A stretch of 64,000 nt of DNA from Flavobacteriales bacterium (GCA_020635515.1 JACJZS010000002.1:1040001-1104000); one strand, 5' to 3'; counted from the stretch's first letter, positions 29,060 to 38,787 are shown. Numbers and translations are program-made. The notes: generated by a model from the sequence alone, not told the origin.

Positions 29060-29503
29060 TTGTTTAAAGCAATACAAAGAAATTTACGCCAAATAATCGC
29101 CTTTGTAATCATAGGAGCATTAAGTGCTGTTGTAGAAGTGGTTACATTCAAGTTATTTATACTTCCTAATGCATTTCCTTCTGTATTTAGCTTTGAGAAT
29201 GATGCTCATTTTTTTCCTATTTCTAGTTTAGCTTCCTCTGCTTGTGGAATTCTTTTTAACTATATATTGAGCATAAAATTTGTTTTTAAACAAGGGAAAC
29301 ATTCTAAAAATAAAGAGTTTACGTACTTTATTGCTCTTTCGTTGTTTTCAATGATTATGACGTGGGTTGTTGGATTTTCATTAAAACAAATCATTACATT
29401 CGATTTTATTTTCTCATCTGATATTATCTGTAAAATACTAGCAATTGGTATTGTTTCCGTGCTAAATTACATTGTAAAAAAGAAATTTATTTTTCATAAT
29501 TAA
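29060..29503 (+). CDS. GtrA family membrane protein
   Basis: 147 aa with four predicted helices (about 11-31, 49-72, 86-106, 118-140) and the GtrA-type start (QIIAFVIIGALSAVVEVVTF). The initiation codon is TTG: an in-frame stop lies just upstream (29048-29050) and the next Met falls well inside the fold. GtrA-like proteins are thought to flip polyprenyl-linked sugars. Its divergent neighbour is a glycosyltransferase. Confidence 0.85.
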   Translation: MFKAIQRNLRQIIAFVIIGALSAVVEVVTFKLFILPNAFPSVFSFENDAHFFPISSLASSACGILFNYILSIKFVFKQGKHSKNKEFTYFIALSLFSMIMTWVVGFSLKQIITFDFIFSSDIICKILAIGIVSVLNYIVKKKFIFHN

Positions 29504-29589
29504 TTCATTTACTGATAAATATCATAATTTAATTATTTAAACCTATTGCTTTGCAATAAGTCATAGTAGTATCACAAAAATACTACATC

Positions 29590-30208
29590 ATGAAAACTCT
29601 TATTATTTTATCAACATCTTTACTACTGTTACTTGGTCTTAATAGTGGAAATACTTTAGTAAAGTGTACGCAAAACAAAAACACAACTACTCTGTCTAAT
29701 CCTGATAAAGAATCCTTACTTTTTATGTTGGAAGAAGAAAAATTAGCTCGTGACACCTATTGTTTTTTTAGGAAAAAAATGGAATCTACCTCAGTTTCAA
29801 AACATTCAACAAAGCGAACAAAGACATATGAATAGCATTAGTAATCTTTTGGATTTACATGATATTGACCATACAATAATGGAGGAAGGGAAATTTAAAA
29901 ATCAAGAACTTCAGAAATATTATAATCAATTTATAGAAACAGGAGTTCAATCTTCTTTAAAAGCTTTAAAAATTGGAGCTACTATAGAGGATTTAGATAT
30001 TAACGACTTAGAAAATCACATAAAACAAACAAACAACAATAGTATTATTCAAGTATTTGAGAAATTGAAATGTGGCTCAAGAAATCATTTAAGAGCATTC
30101 GTTCGGGGAATAGAATACAACGGAGAAACATATCAACCAAAATATATTTCAAAAGAGACATTCTCTTCTATTGTTAATGGAGAATATGAAAGATGTGGTA
30201 GAAAATAA
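29590..30208 (+). pseudogene. DUF2202-family exported protein split by a frameshift
   Basis: Two overlapping frames make one protein. 29590 onward encodes a signal peptide and the domain start (LEEEKLARDTY); the rest (GKKWNLPQFQNIQQSEQRHM to the stop at 30208) is in the +1 frame. The junction lies at TATTG followed by seven T (29763-29769): deleting one T restores DTYCFLGKKW. DUF2202 proteins are ferritin-like helical bundles, and the Glu and SEQRHM residues that form the di-iron-like core survive on both sides. It could be a recent pseudogene, a sequencing error at the homopolymer, or slippage-controlled expression. Composition matches its neighbours. Confidence 0.72.
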
Positions 30209-30229
30209 AAACACAACTTAATCGAAATA

Positions 30230-30268
30230 AAAAATCCATCTCACAACTGAAATTTGAGATGGATTTTT
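30230..30268. terminator. Bidirectional terminator between the DUF2202 gene and leuB
   Basis: A 14-base perfect stem (30230-30243 with 30255-30268) and 11-base loop, with T-runs after it on both strands. It serves two convergent genes. Confidence 0.85.
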
Positions 30269-30292
30269 TGTACTTAAATTGATTGTCTATAA

Positions 30293-31351
30293 CTAAATTC
30301 TGCTAGCAATCCAATCTCCTACTTCAGAGGTTGATAAGGCTTTTCCATCTTCAGCAATATCAACTGTTACAGCACCTTCTTCTAGAGATTGATTAACTAC
30401 ATCTTGAATACGTTTTGCTTCTTCTTTTAAGTCAAAAGCATATTCAAACATCATCGCTGCAGAAAGTATAGTTCCTAGTGGATTTGCTATATTTTTTCCT
30501 GCTGCTTGTGGATAACTTCCATGAATTGGTTCAAAAACAGAAGTATGAACACCTATCGAAGCTGATGGCATAAGTCCCATAGAACCTGAAATAACAGAAG
30601 CTTCGTCCGTAAGAATATCTCCAAACATATTTTCTGTTACCATTACATCAAATCCTTTTGGCCATTGAATAATTCTCATTGCAGCAGCATCTACAAATAA
30701 ATACTCTGTTTCCACTTCTGGGTATTCTTTTTCTATGCTCTGAGCAACTTCTCTCCACAAACGAGAACTTTCCAATACGTTAGCCTTATCTACAACGCAA
30801 AGCTTTTTATTTCTTTTCATTGCGTAATCATACGAAAGACGAACAATTCTTTCCACTTCTTCCCATGAATATATACACAAGTCATAAGCAGATTTTCCAT
30901 CGTCTTTTCTTCCTTTTTCTCCGAAATAAATACCGCCTGTTAATTCTCTAATACAAACAAAATCCGCTCCTTCTACCAAATCTCTACGCAAAGGAGATTT
31001 ATGAATTAATGAAGGAAAAGTAGTTGTAGGACGAATATTTGCAAATAAACCTAATTTTTTTCTCATTGCTAATAATCCTTGTTCAGGACGAACTTTTGCC
31101 GAAGGATCGTTATCAAATTTTGGGTGACCAATTGCTCCAAAAAGTACTGCGTCTGCATTCATGCAAATCTCATGAGTATCATCAGGATATGGATTTCCTA
31201 CCGCATCAATCGCAGCAGCACCTGTTAAAGCTTCTGTCCATTCAACTGTATGGTTGTATTTTTTTGCTATTGCATCTACTACTTTTGTTGCTTGTTCTAT
31301 TACTTCTGGCCCGATTCCGTCACCAGCAAGTTTAGCTATTTTTAAATTCAT
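30293..31351 (-). CDS. leuB: 3-Isopropylmalate dehydrogenase
   Basis: 352 aa. NAD-dependent oxidative decarboxylase of leucine synthesis. [11 protein letters not shown]-terminus; substrate-binding Arg segment ([13 protein letters not shown]), [11 protein letters not shown], the metal Asp cluster in [15 protein letters not shown] and the GSMGLMPSA and EPIHGS motifs are all present. The other leu genes (leuA, leuC, leuD) are not nearby, so leuB is separated from its pathway partners in this window. It is preceded by a small membrane protein gene 13 bases upstream. Confidence 0.93.
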   Translation of the reverse strand: MNLKIAKLAGDGIGPEVIEQATKVVDAIAKKYNHTVEWTEALTGAAAIDAVGNPYPDDTHEICMNADAVLFGAIGHPKFDNDPSAKVRPEQGLLAMRKKLGLFANIRPTTTFPSLIHKSPLRRDLVEGADFVCIRELTGGIYFGEKGRKDDGKSAYDLCIYSWEEVERIVRLSYDYAMKRNKKLCVVDKANVLESSRLWREVAQSIEKEYPEVETEYLFVDAAAMRIIQWPKGFDVMVTENMFGDILTDEASVISGSMGLMPSASIGVHTSVFEPIHGSYPQAAGKNIANPLGTILSAAMMFEYAFDLKEEAKRIQDVVNQSLEEGAVTVDIAEDGKALSTSEVGDWIASRI

Positions 31352-31364
31352 AATGGTATAAATA

Positions 31365-31940
31365 TTATTTGTCTTTGTTTATCAATTCTTTTGCTTTGTT
31401 ATTCCAGTTTTCTGGATTGTATATTTTGTACGATGATCCTCCATATTTATCGAGTAAAAACTGAAGTGTTTCTTGGTTTGTATCTGCTAATTTTTGATAC
31501 GAATCGATGGAGTTTATTCTCAAAATATATTGTATTTTTGAATTTATTCCTTCTATTTGAGTTAAATCATCTTGATTAGAATTATTTATTTGAACTGTTT
31601 CTTCTTCTTGTTCGATATCATTTTCAAAATCATCTGTGTCATCTGTGTCAATACTCTCTTGAATAGATACTTTTGACACTTTTTTACCTTGAGTAACTTT
31701 ATATAATTCTATAAATTTTTCTTTGTAATCCTGTAATTCCTTTACGTTATTTTCTGATTCACTCTCTACATTCTTTTTTTTCTTTTTTGATTTAAAAAAA
31801 AGTCCTCCTAAAAAAAATAATATTGCTGTAATGGTAAGAGGAACAGCTACAATGAGTATATCCTTTGTTAATTCTACTTGTTCTTTCGTAAAATTTATAC
31901 TATATAAAAAATTATCTATGTACTCGAAGATATCACTCAT
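31365..31940 (-). CDS. Membrane protein with C-terminal helix-hairpin-helix domain
   Basis: 191 aa. One membrane helix at about 28-49 followed by a lysine cluster (KSKKKKKN), a long acidic linker (about 60-125), and a C-terminal domain ([20 protein letters not shown], then [22 protein letters not shown]) that resembles the helix-hairpin-helix extension found fused to ribosomal protein L21 and other proteins in Bacteroidota. Positive-inside topology puts this domain in the cytoplasm. Function unknown; nucleic-acid or rRNA contact is conceivable. It may be co-transcribed with leuB. Confidence 0.7.
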   Translation of the reverse strand: MSDIFEYIDNFLYSINFTKEQVELTKDILIVAVPLTITAILFFLGGLFFKSKKKKKNVESESENNVKELQDYKEKFIELYKVTQGKKVSKVSIQESIDTDDTDDFENDIEQEEETVQINNSNQDDLTQIEGINSKIQYILRINSIDSYQKLADTNQETLQFLLDKYGGSSYKIYNPENWNNKAKELINKDK

Positions 31941-31986
31941 TTTGAAATTGATTTTTTATGGTTTCAATTAAATCATACAAACAAAT

Positions 31987-32079
31987 TTATTTGATAAACA
32001 TTAGATAGCAATATACACAAAACACAATCCATAAAAACCCTAGAATTATAAAAGTCCAGAATCCAACTTTATTGTTCAT
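31987..32079 (-). CDS. Candidate 30-residue membrane microprotein
   Basis: An ATG-to-TAA frame of 30 codons encoding MNNKVGFWTFIILGFLWIVF plus ten residues: a short polar start, one hydrophobic helix with aromatic residues at both ends, and a terminal Lys. The shape is like bacterial single-pass microproteins. It is not homologous to any I can name. No clear promoter box lies upstream, so this rests on shape alone. Confidence 0.4.
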   Translation of the reverse strand: MNNKVGFWTFIILGFLWIVFCVYCYLMFIK

Positions 32080-32418
32080 CGTAAAATTTTGTGTAAAATT
32101 AGTTAATTTTTTTTTTCTTCCTATTTAATTTACAAAGCTTCCTAATTTTAATGACATAATAAATCGTGGTTTTCTATTTACACTTTAATCGTAAAAAACA
32201 TAGTTATATCAAAAAAACCTATAGTTATACGAAAAAAAGATACGGTTGTACTTTTTATAAAAAAAACTATACATTGTTAGGTATCTTTGTCATAGATAAA
32301 GTTGTCCGAAAGAAGTTTTAATAGTTATTTTTATTTTCTCAATTTCTCAAGTACGATTCTCATTTCTCAAGTACGAATTAAAAACTTTTTGTGTTGTGTG
32401 GGCAACTTTATTTTTTTA

Positions 32419-32426
32419 TACTTTTG
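32419..32426 (+). promoter_or_regulatory. -7 element abutting the PLP-enzyme gene
   Basis: TACTTTTG, an exact TANNTTTG match, ends only three bases before the ATG at 32430. If used, the message would be leaderless or nearly so. A TTG at 32394-32396 is 22 bases upstream, slightly long for a -33 box. Confidence 0.42.
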
Positions 32427-32429
32427 TGA

Positions 32430-33266
32430 ATGATTCAAAAGGTTCCTATTCATTTTTCTGATAATATAGAGTTATACATCAAACGTATTGATTTGATAGA
32501 TAATCAAATTCCTGGCAATAAATATTTTAAATTAAAATACAACATAGAGGAAGCTAAAAAGCTGGGAAAAGAAAAACTAATCACTTTTGGAGGAGCATAT
32601 TCCAATCATATTCTAGCTGTTTCCTATGCTGGAAAAAGACATAATCTAAAAACCTATGCTTTTATTCGTGGAGAAGAGCTAGAAAGCAAATACCAAACAA
32701 ATTCCCAATTAAAAATTGCCTCTGAAAATGGAATGAATTTTGTATTTGTAAGCCGTAGTGATTATAGAGAAAAGAATAAATTACTAGAACGATACTTTAG
32801 AGAACATAAAGAAAGTGAATATTACATTGTACCTGAAGGAGGAACCAATAGCTTGGCTGTAAAAGGAACCGAGGAAATTCTAGGCAACGACACAGAAAAT
32901 TATGATTATATTTGCACAGCAGTTGGAACAGGAGGAACATTAGCTGGAATTACAAATGCAAAATTAGAACACCAAAAGGTTTTAGGGTTCCCTGCTTTGA
33001 AAGATAGTGAATTCCTTGTAAAAGAGATAAAAAAGTATACTCAAAACAAATTTGAACTCATTCAAGAGTATCATTTTGGTGGATATGCCAAAAAGAATGA
33101 AAAACTTATTAATTTTGTAGATGAATTTAATAAAAAAACGAATATAATAATAGAACCTATCTATACAGGAAAAATGATGTATGGCGTTTTTGAAGAAATA
33201 AAAAAAGGGAAATTTAAATCTGGAAGTAAAATTTTAACTATTCACACAGGAGGCGTAAATCAATAA
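32430..33266 (+). CDS. PLP-dependent deaminase, ACC deaminase/D-cysteine desulfhydrase family
   Basis: 278 aa, shorter than typical 320-340 aa members but with the core intact: IDNQIPGNKYFKLKYN carries the Schiff-base Lys, FGGAYSNHI the active-site Asn/His, VPEGGTNSLAVKG the phosphate contacts and VGTGGTLAGI the second glycine loop. Members deaminate D-cysteine or other D-amino acids, or ACC; specificity cannot be decided here. It is followed 2 bases later by the glucosaminidase gene, so the two form an operon. Confidence 0.85.
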   Translation: MIQKVPIHFSDNIELYIKRIDLIDNQIPGNKYFKLKYNIEEAKKLGKEKLITFGGAYSNHILAVSYAGKRHNLKTYAFIRGEELESKYQTNSQLKIASENGMNFVFVSRSDYREKNKLLERYFREHKESEYYIVPEGGTNSLAVKGTEEILGNDTENYDYICTAVGTGGTLAGITNAKLEHQKVLGFPALKDSEFLVKEIKKYTQNKFELIQEYHFGGYAKKNEKLINFVDEFNKKTNIIIEPIYTGKMMYGVFEEIKKGKFKSGSKILTIHTGGVNQ

Positions 33267-33268
33267 TT

Positions 33269-34279
33269 ATGAACAAAATAATACTTACAATTCTTACCTT
33301 ATTTAGTATATTATCATATACTCAAGACAGTAAAAAAGATGAAAATTATATTCGAAAGTTTGCAAAAATAGCTGTTGAGGAAATGAAAGAATATAAAATC
33401 CCTGCAAGTATAACGCTAGGTCAAGGACTTTTGGAAACCGCTTTTGGGCAAAGTGAATTAGCACAAAATGCAAATAATCATTTTGGAATAAAATGTAAAA
33501 AAGAATGGACAGGAGAAACCTATAGATACACCGATGATGCTTATATGGAATGTTTTAGAAAATATCCTGATGCTAAAGATTCATACCGAGATCACTCTTT
33601 ATTTCTGACTACTAGAAAACACTATTCTCCTTTATTTAGCTTATCTCTTACGGATTATAAAGGTTGGGCATATGGTCTTAAAAAAGCAGGATACGCCACA
33701 AATCCAAAGTATCCACAAATATTAATCGGACGAATAGAAAAATATAAACTCTACGAATTTGATAAGTTAAGTGCCGAAGAAGTTGAAGCTAAATTAGATG
33801 ATTTATATCCTGATACTAAAATCATAAAAAATGTAGTAAAACCCAAAGAAATCATAAAAGAAAAACCTACTCATAAACCTATCATCATAGAAGAAAAAGA
33901 AGTTATAATAGAAACTCCTAATCAAAGAATAAAAAATCATTCCAATAAAAATTTAAGATATATCGTAATAAAAAAAGACGAAACTCTTCAAGAAGTTTCA
34001 AATTTATATGGTATATCAATAAACACCTTAAAGAAATACAACGATATAGAAGATGCTAATCTTATCTATGAAAAACAATACCTATTTTTAGAACCTAAAA
34101 AAAACAAAGGAAAACTTAAATATCATAAAGTAAAAGAAGGAGAAACAATGTATTCTATTGCACAAAAAGAAGGTATAAAACTAGAAAAATTATACAAACG
34201 CAACAGAATGGAATTTTCTGATACTCTAAAAGTAGGCGAAGTACTAAACCTAAAAGGAAAAAGAAGAAAATCTAATTAG
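33269..34279 (+). CDS. Exported N-acetylglucosaminidase with two LysM domains
   Basis: 336 aa. Signal peptide 1-18. Glucosaminidase domain (about 25-160) with the catalytic Glu in GQGLLETAFGQSELA, plus NHFGIKC, as in FlgJ/Acm-type enzymes. A Lys/Glu-rich linker, then two LysM modules (RYIVIKKDETLQEVSNLYGI, about 231-277, and KYHKVKEGETMYSIAQKEGI, about 287-332). It cleaves peptidoglycan glycan strands in the periplasm and binds them through LysM, probably for cell-wall growth or separation. Confidence 0.92.
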   Translation: MNKIILTILTLFSILSYTQDSKKDENYIRKFAKIAVEEMKEYKIPASITLGQGLLETAFGQSELAQNANNHFGIKCKKEWTGETYRYTDDAYMECFRKYPDAKDSYRDHSLFLTTRKHYSPLFSLSLTDYKGWAYGLKKAGYATNPKYPQILIGRIEKYKLYEFDKLSAEEVEAKLDDLYPDTKIIKNVVKPKEIIKEKPTHKPIIIEEKEVIIETPNQRIKNHSNKNLRYIVIKKDETLQEVSNLYGISINTLKKYNDIEDANLIYEKQYLFLEPKKNKGKLKYHKVKEGETMYSIAQKEGIKLEKLYKRNRMEFSDTLKVGEVLNLKGKRRKSN

Positions 34280-34331
34280 TTATCTTACATCTAGTAATTT
34301 TACTAATTTTGTCCAATTAAAATTGAAGTAA

Positions 34332-35633
34332 ATGCAAAATTTAACTAACAACACAAAAATAACTATTATTGGTCTAGGATATGTAGGGTTACCTCTAGCT
34401 GTAGAATTTGCTAAAAAATATAAAACCATAGGTTTTGACATTTCTGCTCCTAGAATTGCAGAATTAAAGTCTGGAACAGATTCTACTCTTGAAATATCAG
34501 ATGAGTTATTACAGTCTGTACTTAAAGATGAAAGTGCAATTGGTTCAAATGATACTTACTTTATTCCTACTGATAATCCTGAGCTTTTAAATGATAGTGA
34601 CATATATATAGTTACGGTTCCTACACCAACAGACAAACATAATAGACCTGTACTTACTCCAATGCTAAAAGCAAGTGAAACAATTGCTAAGTATTTAACT
34701 AATGGAAATATTGTAATATACGAATCAACGGTTTATCCTGGAGTTACAGAAGAAGAATGTATCCCTGTTTTAGAATCAAAATCAGGTCTTAAATTCAATC
34801 AAGATTTCTATGCAGGATATTCTCCTGAAAGAATTAACCCTGGCGATAAAGAACATACAGTTTCTAAAATTTTAAAAGTAACCTCTGGTTCTACTCCTGA
34901 AATTGCCACCTTAATTGATAATTTATATAAAAGCATTATTACAGCAGGAACATTCAAAGCTTCTTCTATAAAGGTAGCTGAAGCGGCAAAAGTAATAGAA
35001 AATTCACAACGAGATATCAATATTGCTTTTGTAAATGAGCTTTCCAAAATTTTTAATTTGCTTGGAATAGATACTCAAGACGTACTAGAAGCAGCAGGAA
35101 CAAAATGGAATTTCTTGAAGTTCAAGCCTGGATTGGTAGGAGGACATTGTATTGGTGTAGATCCTTTTTATTTAGCTCAGAAAGCACAAGAAGTTGGTTA
35201 TCACCCAGAAATTATACTGGCAGGTAGACGACTCAATGACTCTATGGGAAAACATGTAGCTACAGAAGTCATCAAGCTAATGATGAAAAAAGATTTGAAA
35301 GTAATTGATTCTAAAGTATTAATTCTTGGATTTACATTCAAAGAAAATTGTCCTGATATCAGAAATACTAGAGTAATTGATGTATACGAAGAACTTAAAA
35401 ACTTTGATGTAGATGTAGATATATACGATCCTTGGGCAAGTGCAGAAGAAGTTCAACATGAATATGGAATAGATATTCTAACCGAAAAACCTGATTTAAC
35501 AAACTATTCTGCAATAATACTTACTGTTGCTCATAAAGAATTTGAAAACTTAGAATTATCTAAATCAGATTCACAAGTAATTTACGACGTAAAAGCAACT
35601 CTGCCAAAAAATAATGTTGATGCTCGTTTGTAA
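34332..35633 (+). CDS. UDP-sugar 6-dehydrogenase, TviB/WbpO type
   Basis: 433 aa. NAD-binding [13 protein letters not shown] at residues 14-26, [20 protein letters not shown] central helix, catalytic Cys in [17 protein letters not shown], and C-terminal UDP-binding [16 protein letters not shown]. It oxidises a UDP-HexNAc to the uronic acid for surface polysaccharide. Together with the flippase at 36606-38060 it indicates capsule or O-antigen production, although other biosynthesis genes are outside. It ends in a strong terminator. Confidence 0.92.
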   Translation: MQNLTNNTKITIIGLGYVGLPLAVEFAKKYKTIGFDISAPRIAELKSGTDSTLEISDELLQSVLKDESAIGSNDTYFIPTDNPELLNDSDIYIVTVPTPTDKHNRPVLTPMLKASETIAKYLTNGNIVIYESTVYPGVTEEECIPVLESKSGLKFNQDFYAGYSPERINPGDKEHTVSKILKVTSGSTPEIATLIDNLYKSIITAGTFKASSIKVAEAAKVIENSQRDINIAFVNELSKIFNLLGIDTQDVLEAAGTKWNFLKFKPGLVGGHCIGVDPFYLAQKAQEVGYHPEIILAGRRLNDSMGKHVATEVIKLMMKKDLKVIDSKVLILGFTFKENCPDIRNTRVIDVYEELKNFDVDVDIYDPWASAEEVQHEYGIDILTEKPDLTNYSAIILTVAHKEFENLELSKSDSQVIYDVKATLPKNNVDARL

Positions 35634-35653
35634 ACATTGCTACGCATAAGCAT

Positions 35654-35688
35654 AAAAAAGGTTGATGTTTAATACATCAACCTTTTTT
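35654..35688 (+). terminator. Terminator after the nucleotide-sugar dehydrogenase gene
   Basis: A perfect 15-base stem (35654-35668 with 35674-35688) and 5-base loop, with A-run and T-run flanks. It is bidirectional, since rpiB is convergent. Confidence 0.9.
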
Positions 35689-35720
35689 GTTTTAAACATA
35701 TACCTTTCTTTAAGAGTAAT

Positions 35721-36152
35721 CTAACTACAAGAAATTTTATTTATTCTTCCTTGGTGTCTTCCTCCTTCAAACTCAGTAGAAAGGAAAGTATCAATCATAT
35801 CGTAAGCTATTTTTTCCTCTATAAATCGTGCAGGAATTGTAAGAATATTAGAATCGTTATGCAAACGTGTAACATGAGCTAACTCTTCTGTCCAGCATAA
35901 TGCTGCACGTATCCCTTGATGCTTATTTGCTGTCATTGCTGCTCCTTGTCCGCTTCCACAAAGAATAATTCCAAAATCTACTTCTTTGTTTTCTACCGCA
36001 GTTGCTGCAGGATGTATATGATCAGGATAATCAACAGAATCTTCGGAATTTGTACCGAAATCTACTATTTCTATATTTTTATCTTTTAAGTATTGTTTAA
36101 TTTTTTGTTTTAATTCGAATCCTGCGTGGTCAGATGCTAGTGCTATTTTCAT
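35721..36152 (-). CDS. rpiB: Ribose-5-phosphate isomerase B
   Basis: 143 aa, standard for RpiB. It interconverts ribose-5-P and ribulose-5-P in the pentose phosphate pathway. IALASDHAGFELK start, VDYPDHIHPAA, the active-site Cys in ILCGSGQGAAMTANK and the NDSNILTIPARFI stretch are present. It lies 17 bases downstream of dut. Confidence 0.95.
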   Translation of the reverse strand: MKIALASDHAGFELKQKIKQYLKDKNIEIVDFGTNSEDSVDYPDHIHPAATAVENKEVDFGIILCGSGQGAAMTANKHQGIRAALCWTEELAHVTRLHNDSNILTIPARFIEEKIAYDMIDTFLSTEFEGGRHQGRINKISCS

Positions 36153-36169
36153 TTTTTATATGTTTTTAG

Positions 36170-36604
36170 TTAATTTTTACCTGTGCTTCCCATTCCTCCT
36201 GCTCCTCTTTCTGTATCCGATAATAATTCCACTTCGTGTAAGTGTGCTACTTCGTGTTTTGCTATTACCATTTGTGCTATTCTATCACCATTTTTGATTT
36301 CAAAAACTTCGCTAGAAAGATTAATTAGAATCACGCCTATTTCTCCTCTATAATCGGCATCTATAGTTCCTGGAGTATTCAAACATGTAATTCCTTTTTT
36401 AATTGCTAATCCGCTTCTCGGGCGAATTTGAGCTTCGTATCCTAATGGTAATTCCATAAAAAGTCCTGTGGAAATCACTTTTCTTTCCATAGGTTTTAGC
36501 TTAATCGTTTCTTCTACATTTGCCATCAAATCCATTCCTGCAGAACCTTCTGTTTGGTATTTAGGTAACGGATTATTTGACTTGTTTATTATATTTATAT
36601 TCAT
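36170..36604 (-). CDS. dut: dUTP diphosphatase
   Basis: 144 aa trimeric dUTPase. It hydrolyses dUTP to dUMP, keeping uracil out of DNA. All five motifs are present: AGMDLMA (I), [12 protein letters not shown] (II), [17 protein letters not shown] (III), [10 protein letters not shown] (IV) and the C-terminal [11 protein letters not shown] (V). It starts one base after the flippase stop, in a flippase-dut-rpiB run. Confidence 0.96.
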   Translation of the reverse strand: MNINIINKSNNPLPKYQTEGSAGMDLMANVEETIKLKPMERKVISTGLFMELPLGYEAQIRPRSGLAIKKGITCLNTPGTIDADYRGEIGVILINLSSEVFEIKNGDRIAQMVIAKHEVAHLHEVELLSDTERGAGGMGSTGKN

Positions 36605-36605
36605 T

Positions 36606-38060
36606 TTATGGTAATTTAGAGTGATATTTTTTTGGAATGTATTGTTTTATGGTATTTTTTTCTAGTATATAAATTATAATCAGTAAAATTACTAAAAATA
36701 CGTTTCCTGAGATTACATTTTGATTCAGTACATAAAAATTAACTAATCCAAATATAATTGAAAAACCAACGTAAATAAAAAACTTTTTAATGTCATAAGG
36801 AACATAATATTGTTTTTGTCCCCAAAAATATGAAATAACCATCATCACAAAGTAGGAGAGGAGCGTCGCAATTGCACTCGCAAAGTAACTGTATTTTGAT
36901 ATAAAGTAAACATTAATAAGTATGGTAATTATAGCTCCTACAACAGATATTATAGCTCCATAAACGGTTTTATTGTTAATTTTATACCAAATAGATAAAT
37001 TCAAATAAATTCCTAAGAAAACTGTACCTATGAGTATAAAAGGAACTATTTTAATTCCTACATAATACTTTTCATTTGGTATGAATAAAAATTTAATCCA
37101 GTAAATATTAGTGAGTAGAAATAGTAAAATTACAGAAATAGTAATAACAAAAAATTGCATCAATACAGCATATTTTTTCTGTGGATTTTCATTCTTTGCT
37201 TGAGCAAATATAAAAGGTTCTATTCCTAAAAGGTAAGCTGTTTTAAACAAAGTAATAATAGTGGCAAATTTATAACACGCACCATAAACTCCTATATCAA
37301 AATCAGCAGTTTCTTCTGGTAATAAATACTTTAAAAATTGCCTATCTATCGTTTCATTTATAATTCCTGCCAAGCCTGCAATCATAATAGGAATAGCATA
37401 AACAATCATTTTTTTGTATAATTTTCTATCTAAATGAAATTGAAAAGTTTTTAGTTCGCTCAATAGTAAAAATAAAGTTAATCCACTTGCTATCAAATTA
37501 GACAAAAAAGTATATCCAACTCCCCAATCATTATTGTATATGCTTGGTATATAATTTTTTGCTATAACTATAAAAAATATAACCAATACAAAATACAAAA
37601 CGCTATTTATTATTTTTATAATAGCAAATTTTCTAACTTTTTCTTCCAAACGAAGTTTAACAAAAAGAACTGCAGAAATAGCATCAAAAAATAAAATCCA
37701 GAAAAACCAAACCAAAAAAAGTACATGATTTTTTGCTCTAAAAGCAATTGCCATTTCATTTTTATAAATAAGAGAAGTAATTAAAAAAACAATTCCTACG
37801 GTAAAAACACTCATAAAAGCATTGGAAAGAACCTTTGCTTTATCAAAATTCATATTAGAAAAACGAAAAATGGTAGTTTCCATTCCATGAGTCAGCAAGA
37901 CTGATATGATTCCAGCTGCTGAGTAAAAATCTACAAAAGGAGAATAAGCTGCGGGATCGAATATTCTTGATATAATTGGAGTAAATAAAAAAGGTAAAAC
38001 CTTTACGATAACACTACTTAAACCATATACCGCTGTTTGAGAAAATAGTTTTTTATACAA
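36606..38060 (-). CDS. Polysaccharide flippase (Wzx-like, MOP superfamily)
   Basis: 484 aa integral membrane protein with about 12-14 helices, and the family's N-terminal segment ([20 protein letters not shown]) and internal [13 protein letters not shown]. It probably flips lipid-linked glycan precursors across the inner membrane. It is the gene bordering the large A+T-rich spacer and points away from it. Confidence 0.88.
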   Translation of the reverse strand: MYKKLFSQTAVYGLSSVIVKVLPFLFTPIISRIFDPAAYSPFVDFYSAAGIISVLLTHGMETTIFRFSNMNFDKAKVLSNAFMSVFTVGIVFLITSLIYKNEMAIAFRAKNHVLFLVWFFWILFFDAISAVLFVKLRLEEKVRKFAIIKIINSVLYFVLVIFFIVIAKNYIPSIYNNDWGVGYTFLSNLIASGLTLFLLLSELKTFQFHLDRKLYKKMIVYAIPIMIAGLAGIINETIDRQFLKYLLPEETADFDIGVYGACYKFATIITLFKTAYLLGIEPFIFAQAKNENPQKKYAVLMQFFVITISVILLFLLTNIYWIKFLFIPNEKYYVGIKIVPFILIGTVFLGIYLNLSIWYKINNKTVYGAIISVVGAIITILINVYFISKYSYFASAIATLLSYFVMMVISYFWGQKQYYVPYDIKKFFIYVGFSIIFGLVNFYVLNQNVISGNVFLVILLIIIYILEKNTIKQYIPKKYHSKLP

Positions 38061-38787
38061 AATTCAAAATTTGAACAAAATTAATGGATTCCTGTACTTC
38101 CACAAAATTAAAATAGTGCTTTATTTTTTACTATTTCAAACATAAATAAGTTACAAAAAATAACAATAAATACATAAAAACACTGATGATTAAAGAGTTA
38201 ACCAGTTATTAACACCTTGTTTTTAGAACACTATATATTAAATTATTATTAACCAATTAATTACGTATTTTAAATGAATGTTAATAAATAGTCAATTTAA
38301 TTTTAACTAAAAGAATAAATTTTTATTGATTTTTTGAAATTAAATTCCAATACATAAAAATATTTTATAATTCCAACTTCAAAAAAAATATTTTTTGAGT
38401 TTTTTAAACATCAATTTTTAACACACTATTTACAATTCATAAACTTATAAACATATAAAGAAAATATGTAGATAATTCATTTAATATTCTAATAAAAATA
38501 AAGTTACATCGTTAATAAAAAGTTAATGAACGTATACTTTACATTCAATTAAAAGTTATTAAAATACTTATCAACTTTTAAACAGCACTATTATTATCAT
38601 CATTTCTTTTTCTTTAATTAATAACTAAAAAAATAAATACTAATTATAATATGATTTGTTCACAAGTAGCTGAATAAAATTTCTGAAAATAGAATTGAAA
38701 CTTTATATTTGTATGGCTTTATTCAAAGAGGTGATTTTTATCTTACTTTGTATAAACGAATAGTAAAAACAAAATTTTTAAAAACAG
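38061..38787. other. Gene-free A+T-rich spacer, candidate chromosomal replication origin
   Basis: 727 bases with no credible gene, composed very largely of A and T. It contains several sequences one mismatch from the DnaA box TTWTNCACA: TTTAACACA (38417-38425), TTGTTCACA (38656-38664), TTATCTACA as reverse complement (38467-38475), and TTATTAACA and TTATAAACA forms. I see no exact box. The flanking genes diverge away from it, coding-strand G/C bias changes across the area, and two parS-type sites lie about 8-10 kb to the right. No dnaA gene is adjacent. Confidence 0.42.
38704..38711 (+). promoter_or_regulatory. -7 element upstream of pgk
   Basis: TATATTTG, an exact TANNTTTG match, about 77 bases before the pgk start. 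No exact -33 box at 19 bases. Confidence 0.45.

Larger units (their letters stand above)
31941..32429. other. A+T-rich spacer with tandem repeat pairs
   Basis: Apart from the microprotein frame, this 489-base spacer holds two pairs of direct repeats. The 18-mer ATAGTTATAYSAAAAAAA occurs at 32200-32217 and 32221-32238 (21-base period). The 15-mer ATTTCTCAAGTACGA occurs at 32342-32356 and 32362-32376 (20-base period), with a partial third copy just before it. The helical-turn spacing suggests protein sites upstream of the gene at 32430 (inference). Confidence 0.5.

Noticed and set aside
31039..31335. 98-codon Leu-rich plus-strand frame
   Set aside because: It is antisense to leuB and low in complexity.
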